A DNA stretch of 48,745 nucleotides. Source: a virus. Made by a program: the position numbers and the translations under genes. The notes under the pieces were generated by a model that was not told the origin of the DNA, did not search any database, and was given only the letters and a program-made list of their open reading frames with translations. This document shows positions 8,497 through 19,800 of this stretch, one piece after another; the stretch's first letter is position 1, and each line of letters starts with the position of its first letter. The DNA is taken from the IMG/VR virus record IMGVR_UViG_3300023109_000037, positions 1-48,745 of that record; one strand, 5' to 3'.

Positions 8497-11400
8497 TTAA
8501 CTATTAAGGTTTATAGTCCAATTTTTCGATCTTAAAAACTCGAGGAATGCGCCTGCAACAGTGTCAGATGCAAGATCACTTTCGCTCACCCTTGGGTTAC
8601 CTGTCAAATTGACTGTCACTCTTCTACTGGATTGTGTATTATTTTCCCAGTTTATTTTCAAATCTTCTAGTACTGCTATAGCAGCGCCTCGAGTCAAGTT
8701 ATTATTTTGAAGTTTTAATTCTGTTAACTTAGTCAACATTTGTATAGATCCTGATGTATACCCAGTAAATACATTATTTGACAGTTGAATTTTTTGTACT
8801 TTTCTGCAATTATTGAAACTAGGTATAACACCTGAAATAAAATTATCTTTCGCACTAAATAACCATACGTTAGGAAGATTTAAAGATGATATTAATTGGA
8901 AACTGTTTTCATCGAGAATAACCTGTGAAACAGAATTATTATTTAGCGATAATGTCCCACCGAAGTTATTTCGTATCAAATCTAACTTATTCAATCTTGA
9001 TGAATTGCTGAAATCGGGTAATGTCCCTTGTAATTGCGTATTTTTCAATTCAAAAGTGTATATATTAGTTAAATATTGCAAATTAGGCAACTTGCCTCTA
9101 ATATTTGTACCTGATGATTTTGATTTACCTTCACCGTGTAATGTGAATGTGGATAATTTAGCACCTACAGGCTGAAATACGCTTGATGTGCCTTGTTGCT
9201 CTGCATTACTTTGCGACTGCGCTAAAACTCTTCTGACAGGTCTAACAACAAATGGTGCCTCTTTAAGGAATGACACAACTTCACCTGATGTAAAATCTAC
9301 TCCTAATCCTTCCAAAGCACTTTGTGAAGAAACCGTTGATGACCACACAACTCCAGATTTGCCTCTAATTATAATTTTTTTAACTTCAAAATCCCTGTTG
9401 TATGCAGAAATCCTAATATGATATTTTCCTGCTTCTTGAATAACAAATTTAGTGATTGGAGAAAATGGTAAGGTTTGGTTGTTGACTAGATCGAAATACC
9501 CAGTGAAATTTGCAGATCCGTCTGAATTCAATTCACTTGGCGTTTCAGTTCCGTCAAGTTCATCAAAATCACCTTTAAACAATTTCATGTTACCATACTG
9601 CACAAATCCTGGGTTACTGCCCGCTGACAATGTGAAAGTAATGCCATACTTATCTAAGTTTGCTGCTGAAGCATCAGCATCGCAGTTATGAGGATCCTGA
9701 CTCAAAACATAATTTATACGACTTTGTGGGTTTCCTGCTTGGCTGGTGGACAAGGGAGTATAGGTATCATTGAATGAATTTGAAAATTCTATATGCATAG
9801 CAGGTCCAAATGTGACAACACCATCTCTCTTGTATACAGTAATCGTTCCCTTCATTGAGGCAGGATGTGTAGAGCACTGATAATAATAAGTTTCTGCATT
9901 TGCATTACTCGGAGTGCCGAACAACCTTGAATCAAATGTTACTGTTGTTGCTGCACTCGCCGAAATTATTACATTTCCCGCTCCATCTGTTATTTCAAGA
10001 GGGTGCGAACCACCCAAGGCGGACACATTAAAATTAACCACATCTCCGTGCAACAAATCAATGGCCGGGTCAGCACTGGTTATTGCGCCGTTTCTATCAA
10101 TAGGACTAGATGAAATATCAAATACATAATCAGTTGAACTGTTGGTTCCTGATATTGTATAGTTATATGTAATCTCATGTTGAGTTAAATTATAAGTAGT
10201 TGATAAATCACTATCAACAGACAACTGAAATGTACTTGGTGTAGCGTTTTTGACATACAATATTTTAGGCGAGTTGCTGGACGAGGTATATCTTCTGTTC
10301 GGATCAAGATTGTACAAAGCGAAATTATTTGGTGTAGTAAGACCTTGAGTATCAAAAGATGTTTCATCATAATCATACTCTAATGCCATTCCATTCTTGT
10401 ACACATGATTCGGTAATGCAATTGTATTAGCATCAGGATCTATATTTCGTACAGGTATGTCAGTATAAAAAGAAGCAATATTTTCAGATACGTGGTTGTA
10501 TGATCCGAATTGCTTTACTTCTGAACCTTGAATTTCATGAATTGAATTAGCACCTATCTCTGCCTCTAATACATATGCGCCGATATCTAAGTCCAATGTT
10601 TGAACGATGCCGTTATGTCCAGACAATTGCCCAGCTGGGTCAACACCCGTACCTTGATATGCTGTAGCATACGTCTGCCCGGCATCGATGCGAAACGGCA
10701 ATGAAAAATCTTGCGTTACTTTTATGTATCCTGAAGGCAGTAATGTCAAAGGTGAACTTGAATTTATTGATTTCCATCCGGTAAGTCCTCCAGAAAAGTC
10801 GCCGTTTTGAGTTGCCTCAGTACTGGCAACAGTTTCAAACGCTTGCGCACCACCTGGAGCAAATCCTGAAATTGTTGTTTGAACGGGATTTTTAGTTGGC
10901 GTGTTAGTATATGTTGCGTTATATGTTGGCGTTAATGCAAATTCATTATTACCTTGTGTAATATCGTTATCAGCATTAGTGGGTTTGTACATACGATACA
11001 ATACTTCTAACTCTTTAATAGAAGGTATATACCAATCGTTATATGTCAAACCTAACTCTGAATCAGAAACATTATATGCATCTGCGTATTTTGCTGCTCT
11101 AAAATCAGTATCGTTTGAGGCCGCTTCAACAGCAGTGTTATCATCACCTTCAATGTTGCTGTATGCGCCGCCTAATATTCCGCCGCTATCAGAATCATAT
11201 CTAGGCAAATTAGTAGTGGCTGAGTTATCTGCTACAACTAAATAAAATTCATTGCCTGTACCGTCTTCCATTGATCCTGAATAAAATCCGCCTCCATATG
11301 CACTACCAATTGATCCTGGAGTGGGATTATCAATAGGAACATAAGAATTCCCGAAGAAATTATCAACCCCTACTGTACTCGTATACAAACTTCCTGTATT

Positions 11401-13146
11401 TGTAAAAATACGTAGGTTTGTTGTTCCAGTGAATGTTCCTGAATTCATTCTTCCTGACATTCTAGTATTAGTTAACCGCAATTCTCCTAAACTCGGAAGA
11501 TTGTTAAATGTTGATGAAATATTGCCTGTAACTTGTGAGTCATTAAAACTAAGTATCTTGAGGTCAACACACCCAGTGAAGAAGTTTGAAATATCAACAT
11601 TAGCATAAGAATTATTATTTGTGTGATAATATTCGACTAAATTTGCTTTACCAGATACATTAATAGGCGCAACCCTATTATAGCTCAAGTTTATTGACAC
11701 GAGTTCAGGCGAGTCAAGAGTAATCGTATTACTCACGCCGACACTACCTGATGATGTTTCTATTGAATTTAATTCATAATTCGCATAACAATCCAATGAT
11801 TTTAAGGTCAGAGACTCTTTAATTTCATACGGCAAAATACCAAATCTTTGCCTTCTTATATTATAACTTTCTATAGTTAAAGGATTAACTCTAGGTGCTA
11901 CAGCATTAAACCCACCAATCATTGGCCAGACAATTCCTGTTAACGGGCGATCGCCTTGCATTTTAAATGATTTTAACGCTGAAGGTCCAGTTGTATTTGT
12001 GCCACTCACCTTTAAAGTTCTTAGGTCTATAGGTGTTGAGTCTCTAAAAGCACCGCTTATATCCAACACTTCAACTGAACTTGGGATCTTTGCATTCAAT
12101 TGCACATTTGCAACAATACCGCTTTGCGACAAAGGATTACCCGCAACATTTATATTAACTAGCGATGAAGTGTGTCCCGATATGTTTCCACCGCAAATCT
12201 CGAAAAAATCAGGCAACACTGACAATAAATTACTTGCAACATTAATCTTTTGAATGTTTTTCACCTGCACCGCAGGGAACGTATCCATGTTTATCGGCTG
12301 CGGCTCATCATTCGATTTTATAAACTCTAATTCCAAAATCTTATCAGGTCGATAATAAATATCTATGCGTCTATCAGTAGCAAACCTTGTATTAAAACTA
12401 GCGACATTAGTTGCAGCACCTCTTGCTCCATTAGATATTACTTCAGTATCCTGATCTAGATCGTAAAATAAAACGGTAGGAACTATGGGAGGATTATCTA
12501 CAGTTACTTTGTATTGCAATCTTGCTTTACTAAACGATCCATAAAATGAAAACGGGATATTTCTCATAGCAAAAACCTCACGATCTGTGCCATTTATATT
12601 GATTACAACCTTATCTGTAGGTTGCTCCGCTTCAAATCGTTTCGGTGTAAAATCTTTAGACAACATCAAATCATTTAGTTTCAATATCGCATCGTTATTA
12701 TTATCTCCAACAACAAGAACGTCTGCGCCATAAAATATAGGACCATTTTCAACAAATTGTGACCATGACGAGACACGACTCGTTGAAATGTCTGACTTCA
12801 CTAATTGATGACTAACTTCATCAAGGTAAGTATATTTTATAGATCCTGCTCTAAATTGATTATTGGCACGAATGTCAAAATCTAATCCTTGTTTAAAATC
12901 TTTTTCGTTTTGTAACTCAGCGTTTAAAACTCTTAATCCGAGTTTTATTTGATATGTTTGTTTTTCTTGATCTACGTCAAGTCCTGACAGCATATGTAAC
13001 TGAAGTCGCCCAAAACCCTCAACATCAGATAATCCTCGTATGTGATTTAAATCATTACGATCTAAACCCAAGTTCCTCAATGATTCATTGACGTTGTTGA
13101 CATCACCTAAATTATTAGAAACTCTTAAACCTGTATATATAGTCAT
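8497..13146 (-). CDS. Giant leucine-rich-repeat tail protein with DUF1566-like and cupredoxin-like inserts (1549 aa)
   Basis: Two leucine-rich-repeat regions, about residues 298-600 and 1330-1549, have plant-like repeats (for example LQGTLPDFSNSSRLNKLDL and NVFTGYTSGSIQMLTKLTEL). Between them, residues about 612-770 look like a DUF1566/Fibrobacter-paralogous-domain unit (GNEFYLVVADN, then NDWYIPSIKELEVLYRMY). Residues about 900-990 carry a variant of the NHVYKNGMALEY module. Residues about 1005-1106 look like a cupredoxin with candidate copper ligands H1048, C1091, H1094 and M1098 in GGSHPLEI and YYYQCSTHPASMKG. The N-terminal 290 residues probably anchor the protein to the baseplate. The start overlaps the upstream stop by one base (TAATG). 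The domain set fits a receptor-binding or surface-sensing fibre; that role is inferred. Confidence 0.88.
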   Translation of the reverse strand: MTIYTGLRVSNNLGDVNNVNESLRNLGLDRNDLNHIRGLSDVEGFGRLQLHMLSGLDVDQEKQTYQIKLGLRVLNAELQNEKDFKQGLDFDIRANNQFRAGSIKYTYLDEVSHQLVKSDISTSRVSSWSQFVENGPIFYGADVLVVGDNNNDAILKLNDLMLSKDFTPKRFEAEQPTDKVVININGTDREVFAMRNIPFSFYGSFSKARLQYKVTVDNPPIVPTVLFYDLDQDTEVISNGARGAATNVASFNTRFATDRRIDIYYRPDKILELEFIKSNDEPQPINMDTFPAVQVKNIQKINVASNLLSVLPDFFEICGGNISGHTSSLVNINVAGNPLSQSGIVANVQLNAKIPSSVEVLDISGAFRDSTPIDLRTLKVSGTNTTGPSALKSFKMQGDRPLTGIVWPMIGGFNAVAPRVNPLTIESYNIRRQRFGILPYEIKESLTLKSLDCYANYELNSIETSSGSVGVSNTITLDSPELVSINLSYNRVAPINVSGKANLVEYYHTNNNSYANVDISNFFTGCVDLKILSFNDSQVTGNISSTFNNLPSLGELRLTNTRMSGRMNSGTFTGTTNLRIFTNTGSLYTSTVGVDNFFGNSYVPIDNPTPGSIGSAYGGGFYSGSMEDGTGNEFYLVVADNSATTNLPRYDSDSGGILGGAYSNIEGDDNTAVEAASNDTDFRAAKYADAYNVSDSELGLTYNDWYIPSIKELEVLYRMYKPTNADNDITQGNNEFALTPTYNATYTNTPTKNPVQTTISGFAPGGAQAFETVASTEATQNGDFSGGLTGWKSINSSSPLTLLPSGYIKVTQDFSLPFRIDAGQTYATAYQGTGVDPAGQLSGHNGIVQTLDLDIGAYVLEAEIGANSIHEIQGSEVKQFGSYNHVSENIASFYTDIPVRNIDPDANTIALPNHVYKNGMALEYDYDETSFDTQGLTTPNNFALYNLDPNRRYTSSSNSPKILYVKNATPSTFQLSVDSDLSTTYNLTQHEITYNYTISGTNSSTDYVFDISSSPIDRNGAITSADPAIDLLHGDVVNFNVSALGGSHPLEITDGAGNVIISASAATTVTFDSRLFGTPSNANAETYYYQCSTHPASMKGTITVYKRDGVVTFGPAMHIEFSNSFNDTYTPLSTSQAGNPQSRINYVLSQDPHNCDADASAANLDKYGITFTLSAGSNPGFVQYGNMKLFKGDFDELDGTETPSELNSDGSANFTGYFDLVNNQTLPFSPITKFVIQEAGKYHIRISAYNRDFEVKKIIIRGKSGVVWSSTVSSQSALEGLGVDFTSGEVVSFLKEAPFVVRPVRRVLAQSQSNAEQQGTSSVFQPVGAKLSTFTLHGEGKSKSSGTNIRGKLPNLQYLTNIYTFELKNTQLQGTLPDFSNSSRLNKLDLIRNNFGGTLSLNNNSVSQVILDENSFQLISSLNLPNVWLFSAKDNFISGVIPSFNNCRKVQKIQLSNNVFTGYTSGSIQMLTKLTELKLQNNNLTRGAAIAVLEDLKINWENNTQSSRRVTVNLTGNPRVSESDLASDTVAGAFLEFLRSKNWTINLNS

Positions 13147-16100
13147 TACTGCTCTCTTGAAGTTACCGTCATCTGTACATCTGCTGTCGAATTAGGTCCT
13201 GTGCTTGCAACAGGAACTGCTTTAAAATAAATTGCTTTATTGTTATATAATCCAGGAGTCAAAAACTCTCTATCAGCACCGAATATGTTTTCCAATCCAA
13301 ATTTTACAGCTTCATTTTCGCCCACATAAAATGAATACAATGTTAATCCATCAGAAATAGGGTTACCTGTTGATGTGTCATATTTAACACTTGTTAAATC
13401 ATTCGTATTAATGAAATTTGAAGGACTGAACACATGTGATGTCAACGAGTCTTTCTGAATAGATATATTAGATGTTTCATTCCCAGTAACATTAAATAAC
13501 CCATCGTCCGTAGTCCCAATAAAATTAGGAACATGTGATGAAGCAGTCGTAGCTGTAAATTCTTCAACAATAATATTATTTATTCGAGCGTTTGACTTCA
13601 TTGCGATAAACAAATATAGAGGTTGAATATTGAACCTATATATTTCTGTAACCTCAAAGTCTTTGCTGGGATCAATTGCACTTAATATATTAGCAGATTT
13701 CAAGGTTATAGTTTTTGCTTGAATACTGGTCGCATGATATTGATCATCATATGTAGCGGGATTGCTAGGATTTGAAGGATTAATCAAGAAGTCATCTAGT
13801 GTCGCACCGCCACCTGTTTTTGAAATAAATGCTATGAATTTTGTATCATCGCCAACTTGAACGGCAATTGGAATAGAAGTGAATACATATCCTGTAGCGT
13901 TTCCTGCAAACCCTAGTTCAGCAACATTCAATGTACGATCTGAAATGGGTGGGTATGCACCAGCATTAGAAGATGTGAACACAACTCTGAAATCGGAACC
14001 TGCCTCAACACCAACAGTATCAATTGAATCTATTGCATAATCTATTGCAGAGACAACACCCTCTACAACCCCAGCGCTTCCGGAAGTTCCGTTAAAGGGT
14101 CTGTCAGTTGAAGAAATTCTATAATCTTGTTCAAATCTTGTGCCGTCACCCGGATCGCTTTCAGTGAAATCGACATCTTTTTGAACATCTCTGTCTTGTG
14201 ATTTGTTTGCCCATTCAACGTGAAGGTGATCATGCACATCAAATCCGGGAATATTATGTATTGTCTCACCTTCTGCGAATGTTGTTGGGTCAGTGGGGTA
14301 AACTTTAAAATTATCATAAGATCCAAACCTTAAGGCGCCAACAGGAGTAGGAGTTCCGTCAACATCAACATTTTCAGTTACTATGTTAGGTTCATCACCT
14401 ATAACGCCAATTGCAAAATCAGCAAAGAATTTATTGCTTCCATCAACTAATCTAGCATTAGGGTTCAAGAAATGAATTTTAAATTTGTTTTGATTAATGG
14501 GTGTTGTAGATGCAACTACACTTCTATACCCTGATACTCTAGCGGTAAAACCTTGTCTTGTTAAACCAGTATCAGTGGGGTGCATATCGTATATGCCACT
14601 TGATTGAGTTGTATCTTCGATTCTTTCTCCGATGTCTATAGATCTTAATTCATAATCATTCCTTCTCAAAATAGATGCGAGGTTGGCAGAAGTTTCTGAT
14701 GTCTGACTGTCAACATCTGGATTGAGGTAAATATTATAAAAACCTTCTCTGATAACTTTTGCGTTTTTGTCGAATGGCGAAAATGTATCGGCAGTAGTGT
14801 TTTTTAATGATATTTGATTCAAAGATAAAACATCAAAGGTAATATTCTTTTCAAATCTTTGACCTGCACTTAAACTCACAGATTTTGTCCCGTGTTGTCC
14901 GTCAGGTGTAACATTAACTTTTAGAACATCTATTCTTACAGGTTTTGTTGAAAATGCAGATAGAGTTAGTGGATATATTTTTTTGTTATTGACTATACCT
15001 TCATTAACATCATCAGGATCAAACAGTGCTGTACTTTGAATCAATTTTTTAGGATGTAATGCGACAACACTACCTCTAATAGCAGGATTTGTAAATGTTT
15101 TTGTGTCACTTGTAACACTTGTTAAACTTGTTGTTCCTTCGTCACCGCCATCAATATAGTATGATGACCCATACTTGTAGATAAATGTAGGTTGTAGCAA
15201 ATTAGACGTTTGATTATTATATAAAACATATCTAAATTTAAAGTCAGCATTTTGCAATACAGGTTTCGGTAACTTGTTTTCAATTATTAAAGTATGCATC
15301 AACACCCATCGTGCTTCCCCGCTACCGATTGGAACATACGCATAAAATTTTGCTCCAATTGCACCGTACCATGAGTATTCTATTTTATACATAGTAACTG
15401 TTTCAGGTTTTAATATATGACCTGATGGGCCTGTGCCGTCTAAAGGATCCCCGTTCCATTTGTCTCTTGGTATTTTAAGAGTGTACATAGGTTTTGAGCC
15501 GTCACGACTCGGAGGGACTTCTTTTGTCTGCGGTTGAAAATCTGTACCAGGGATAAGATCCATTCCATTAGGATCTTCTAAAACATCGATGGGGATTGCA
15601 GCAGTTGACCTACGAACAATATTTAACTTTGTACCCTCAACTTGAAACATATATTGATCAGTATCGTTTGCGCAACCCCATTCAATTTTATCTGCTAAAG
15701 ACGCAGGGTTGTTACGCAATCTTAATCCAAAGGTGAATCCTGATACACGACCAGGTTGATACCTAAATGATTTCCTACTTTCGAGAACACCTATTGATGT
15801 GTTTTCATCATCACCACCCGGACGAGTTATTTCAGGACTACAGTATGCTGAAATTTGCTGATATTGACCTACCGCAGGAATAGGATTTGCAGTCAATGTT
15901 TGCGTCTTGAATGGGAATGTGGTGAATTTATCAAATCCTGTTTGAATTGTGTATTTAGGATATTGATCAATATCATTTTGAATTTTGTAGTAAAAACCTG
16001 TCCACTTTTCTATTTCATCCATGGCCACTTGAGAACTTGAATTAGTGTCAGATGCATACAGCACATTGTGAAAATCTACCTCGTCAAAGAATCCGCCAGG

Positions 16101-16802
16101 GGCATCAGGTCTCCAACTATTGATAGTGATTTGTATTTCTTCTCTTTCACTGTTAACAATCTGTAAGCAATGAGGCAAGAAGTTCGCTTCAGCAAATGAC
16201 GAATCAACATCTTTCCATACCTCATACAACCACCTACCTAATGCTATAAATCTGATGTATTTACCAAAATTAGATGTTGGTGATATAATTTCCGTTGATG
16301 ATTGAGGATGATCAGGCCATCGATATTGCGTAGGGAACGACTTTAAATATAATGCTTGCTCGTCAGTCGCTTCGTGGAATTCAGCAAATCCTCTATTGCC
16401 GTATACGGGATGCGCTCTAGTGTACCATTGCGTAGGAAATTTACCTTCACCTACAGTATAATAATTCCAATTCATGTCATCGTACCCATAAGTAGACACA
16501 TCTGCGAACAAACTTAATTGTTCTTCAGCACGATTGACACCTAACAATGTAGAACTTACTTCGGATTCGTTTGCGAATTGCTCGACAACTGGAATTGCAT
16601 CTTCAGGATTCTTATTACTAACAATATTTGATAGAGAATTGCTGGCAAAATTAAATGCAGCAATAGAAGATGCCTCTTCAGTAACCAAAGGGTTACCCGC
16701 TGCGTCTTGAAGTGGCGTACCCTTTGTATCTACTAATTGTTGATATACTTTTACTGGAGGTGATGGTACCTTATCAAATCCAATCTTTACCTGTCTTGGC
16801 AT
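13146..16802 (-). CDS. Giant structural protein, paralogue A (1218 aa)
   Basis: This protein is related to its upstream neighbour. Both share EVSxxLLGxxR...FADVxTY (here about residues 81-106), FRYQPGRVSxxTFG (about 346-360), an SWYGAIGAKFYAYVPIGSG block followed by GEARWV (about 477-500) and YGSSYYIDGGDEGT (about 544-557). The second half (about 600-1218) is beta-rich with no family I can name and ends in a KAVPVASTGPNSTADVQMTV segment. The ATG directly follows the stop of the 1423-residue gene (TAGATG), and its own stop overlaps the next start. The RYQPGRV and SWYGA blocks are characteristic of large cyanophage virion proteins. Likely a fibre or baseplate-attached structural protein. Confidence 0.85.
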   Translation of the reverse strand: MPRQVKIGFDKVPSPPVKVYQQLVDTKGTPLQDAAGNPLVTEEASSIAAFNFASNSLSNIVSNKNPEDAIPVVEQFANESEVSSTLLGVNRAEEQLSLFADVSTYGYDDMNWNYYTVGEGKFPTQWYTRAHPVYGNRGFAEFHEATDEQALYLKSFPTQYRWPDHPQSSTEIISPTSNFGKYIRFIALGRWLYEVWKDVDSSFAEANFLPHCLQIVNSEREEIQITINSWRPDAPGGFFDEVDFHNVLYASDTNSSSQVAMDEIEKWTGFYYKIQNDIDQYPKYTIQTGFDKFTTFPFKTQTLTANPIPAVGQYQQISAYCSPEITRPGGDDENTSIGVLESRKSFRYQPGRVSGFTFGLRLRNNPASLADKIEWGCANDTDQYMFQVEGTKLNIVRRSTAAIPIDVLEDPNGMDLIPGTDFQPQTKEVPPSRDGSKPMYTLKIPRDKWNGDPLDGTGPSGHILKPETVTMYKIEYSWYGAIGAKFYAYVPIGSGEARWVLMHTLIIENKLPKPVLQNADFKFRYVLYNNQTSNLLQPTFIYKYGSSYYIDGGDEGTTSLTSVTSDTKTFTNPAIRGSVVALHPKKLIQSTALFDPDDVNEGIVNNKKIYPLTLSAFSTKPVRIDVLKVNVTPDGQHGTKSVSLSAGQRFEKNITFDVLSLNQISLKNTTADTFSPFDKNAKVIREGFYNIYLNPDVDSQTSETSANLASILRRNDYELRSIDIGERIEDTTQSSGIYDMHPTDTGLTRQGFTARVSGYRSVVASTTPINQNKFKIHFLNPNARLVDGSNKFFADFAIGVIGDEPNIVTENVDVDGTPTPVGALRFGSYDNFKVYPTDPTTFAEGETIHNIPGFDVHDHLHVEWANKSQDRDVQKDVDFTESDPGDGTRFEQDYRISSTDRPFNGTSGSAGVVEGVVSAIDYAIDSIDTVGVEAGSDFRVVFTSSNAGAYPPISDRTLNVAELGFAGNATGYVFTSIPIAVQVGDDTKFIAFISKTGGGATLDDFLINPSNPSNPATYDDQYHATSIQAKTITLKSANILSAIDPSKDFEVTEIYRFNIQPLYLFIAMKSNARINNIIVEEFTATTASSHVPNFIGTTDDGLFNVTGNETSNISIQKDSLTSHVFSPSNFINTNDLTSVKYDTSTGNPISDGLTLYSFYVGENEAVKFGLENIFGADREFLTPGLYNNKAIYFKAVPVASTGPNSTADVQMTVTSREQ

Positions 16803-19800
16803 CTATTGTTCTTCCCATGTCAATCCTATTGCAATGTCGTTTCCATCCTCTTTCGCTGATTGATCTGAATCAACTGCGAAGTACAATGTTTCTGGTTCAT
16901 CTGTTAATGGGTATGAAAGATATTCTTTATTATAATCAAAATATGTATCAAGATCAACTTGCTCAGTGCCGCCAGGAGTTAAATACAATGTTGCAACATT
17001 CGCTCCAGTATTGGGAATAGGTACAACTGAATTATTAATCACATTAATCGATGTCAATGTATCTGCTAACGGAACTTCATTCGCAGTATCATTATTACCT
17101 GCAAGGTAAACATCACCATCAGAATCTTTTGTATATCTAGGATCAGGTAAAAATTCACCGCCGTTATTCAGAGTAATTGTGTCATTGAATGATTGCAGAA
17201 CTTCAAAATAATATTGTCCTGAAATTTTATACAATCTGCCAAAAATTGTTTCGTTATCAACAGCACCTACAAGACCTTGGAACCATCCAAAGATTGATTC
17301 GCCGTTTAACAAATATGTTAAAGCACCACCGCCAGTTTCAGTAACTGATAAAGGAAGATTCGAAGGTGATACACTATACTCAGCATTAAGTGTAAGCGTA
17401 ACACTAGCGCCAGGAATTGTCAATGATTGGAATACAGGAGTTCTTTTCATTCTTAATCTAACAGGAGATGACCCTAGATTAGCAGACGACATCTTAGTAG
17501 GATAAACCTGTACTCTGTTACGAACAGGATTACCTTCAACTGTACTGAAAATGAAATCTTTTGTTTCTAGTCCGTAAACCAAATCAGCACGATCAGGTAT
17601 CAATGTTATACCTGATCCTTGAGGTGCTTTAGAGAAATATAAGGTATCGCCATCGACCCAAACAACTTTAATACCTGTATCAACAGGATTGTTTGTTTTT
17701 AGTTGAGCACCCATAAAGTATTCGAGCGTCCTTGTGTTTCCGCCTAAAGTTGTCATCGGAAGCGGTCGAGGGTTTACAGAATCATCAGTTTCAGTTGATG
17801 TTACTGTGTATTGCGCATTCGACCCGATTTGAGCACTTGCATGAATAACCCACTGCTTTCCATATGCAGGCACAGTATCATTATTATTATGGCTGTACAG
17901 ACGAACAGTACCACGGTCACCACCATCAATGTAGTATGAAGCACCATATTTAACAATGTGATGACTCTGTGATGTTCCGTATGTGTGAGTTGCTGTTTCA
18001 CCGTCACCCAATGTATCAGGTGAACCACCGCCCCATACGTTGTATGTGATCGGCAATGTTGCGTTACCAAGAGATGCGATCTTCAACTGATTAGATGCTC
18101 TTAGGTGATGTACTCGCACCCATCGTGCTTCACCATTACCGATTGGAACATACGCAAGGAACAATGCACCTACCGCACCATACCACGAGAACTCAATTTT
18201 AAGCATCGTTACTTTAGTGAAGTCGAAATCATATTCCGATACTGCATCTTTCCAAATGCCATCGTCATCTAAAACTTCCATGCCCGGACGAACAATACCT
18301 GTAGGACCTGTTGCTAAGTCGCTATATACTCTTTTAGATGTATTGCCATCTAACTTATCATGACTGAATCGTGAACGAGGAACACGATACTCGTAAACAC
18401 CCCAATATTCTGGTTTAACATTATTCTTAATCCAATTAATATACTCGGGTACAAAATTCAATGTATCATATTGTTGACGGATTTTCGTAATCTGCTCAGA
18501 GTTAGTCGGACTTAATGATGTGTCAATGTGTCCTATATATGTCGCTGTCCCATCATTCAAAATACCAGATGAAGAATATCTGTATGGCCATTGCATACCC
18601 GTTGGGAAAGGATCATTATTCGCTTGATATAATTGAGCACTTTGTGTTCCGTCATAATTTTGAATTGTAAACACTGTGCGATTCAAGTCACGATCAATCA
18701 CAGGTTGACGATAGTGATCTGCATTGTAGATGACATCACCTATAAATGGTACGACAGTTTCGATCAATATTTCTTCAGCGTTATCGATGAAGTTTCCGCC
18801 TCTATAGGCATATACAGGATTGCCGTCTTGATCTTGTAACGAGAATTCGCTTCCTGTGGGACCATACACACGACTTACATTATAAATTTTGCCGTATGAT
18901 TGCTGTTGTTTGTTTACAACAGCGCCAGTGCTTGCAGGAGTGAAAGACGCAGCATCACTTATATCTGCTGTGCTACTTGAAGTTACAACTCTAACTTTTT
19001 GCCCAAAGGTTACTCCACCCTTAGTCAACTGGAATATTGTCGGATTAGAATCATTTGATGGAACAGAAACATACGCTTTAACCTGTTCAACTTCCTTCAA
19101 CATATTAGGATCATTGATAGCAGCATGAGTCATCAACAACCCATCTCTAAACACAACTAAGTTTCCTGCAAATCCACGATCACCTAAGTTTACACCTTGT
19201 TTTGTTTCACGAGTAAAGTTATTAGCTAATACCGTATGCAAATCTTCAAGGGTTCCAACGGTAGATGATGAATCTGATAAACCAAATCCGAAAAATAGCG
19301 GATCAGTAAGATCTTCTTTGATCCACTCTTTTAGGTGTAAGTGCTTGCTTATTTCATCAGGAACACCGCTGCCATCTGCTTGAGTGAAAATAGATAAACC
19401 TGATCCTTTATAATACATTGAAGCATTATAGAGAGTTTCTGCGTTTCCGTTACCTATAATATCGTTCTGATAACCTTGAATAATGTATTCCATATCTCGA
19501 GCACACTTGTATCGAATATTATCATAGAATTCATTTAATACATTAGCCTCAATAGCAGTCAACTGGAATGTACTTGTGGTTGCAGCATTAGTAACTGATG
19601 CATTTTCAGCGTAAGGATAATATTGACCTGCACTGAGAGCGACAGAAGTAGGACTTAATACTAACCCAACAAGGCGTGTAAGATCTACATCATCAGGAAT
19701 AAAGTTAGCATTTAGATTTTGATCGCTGAATGTATATGTTTGATAAAGTGATTTATCTGCTACATTATTATACCCAGATCCGCCGTTATGGTCAAATGTT

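Noticed and set aside
8497-13146. Diversity-generating retroelement target
   Set aside because: The DUF1566-like domain recalls retroelement-diversified lectin folds, but there is no reverse transcriptase or template repeat in the window.
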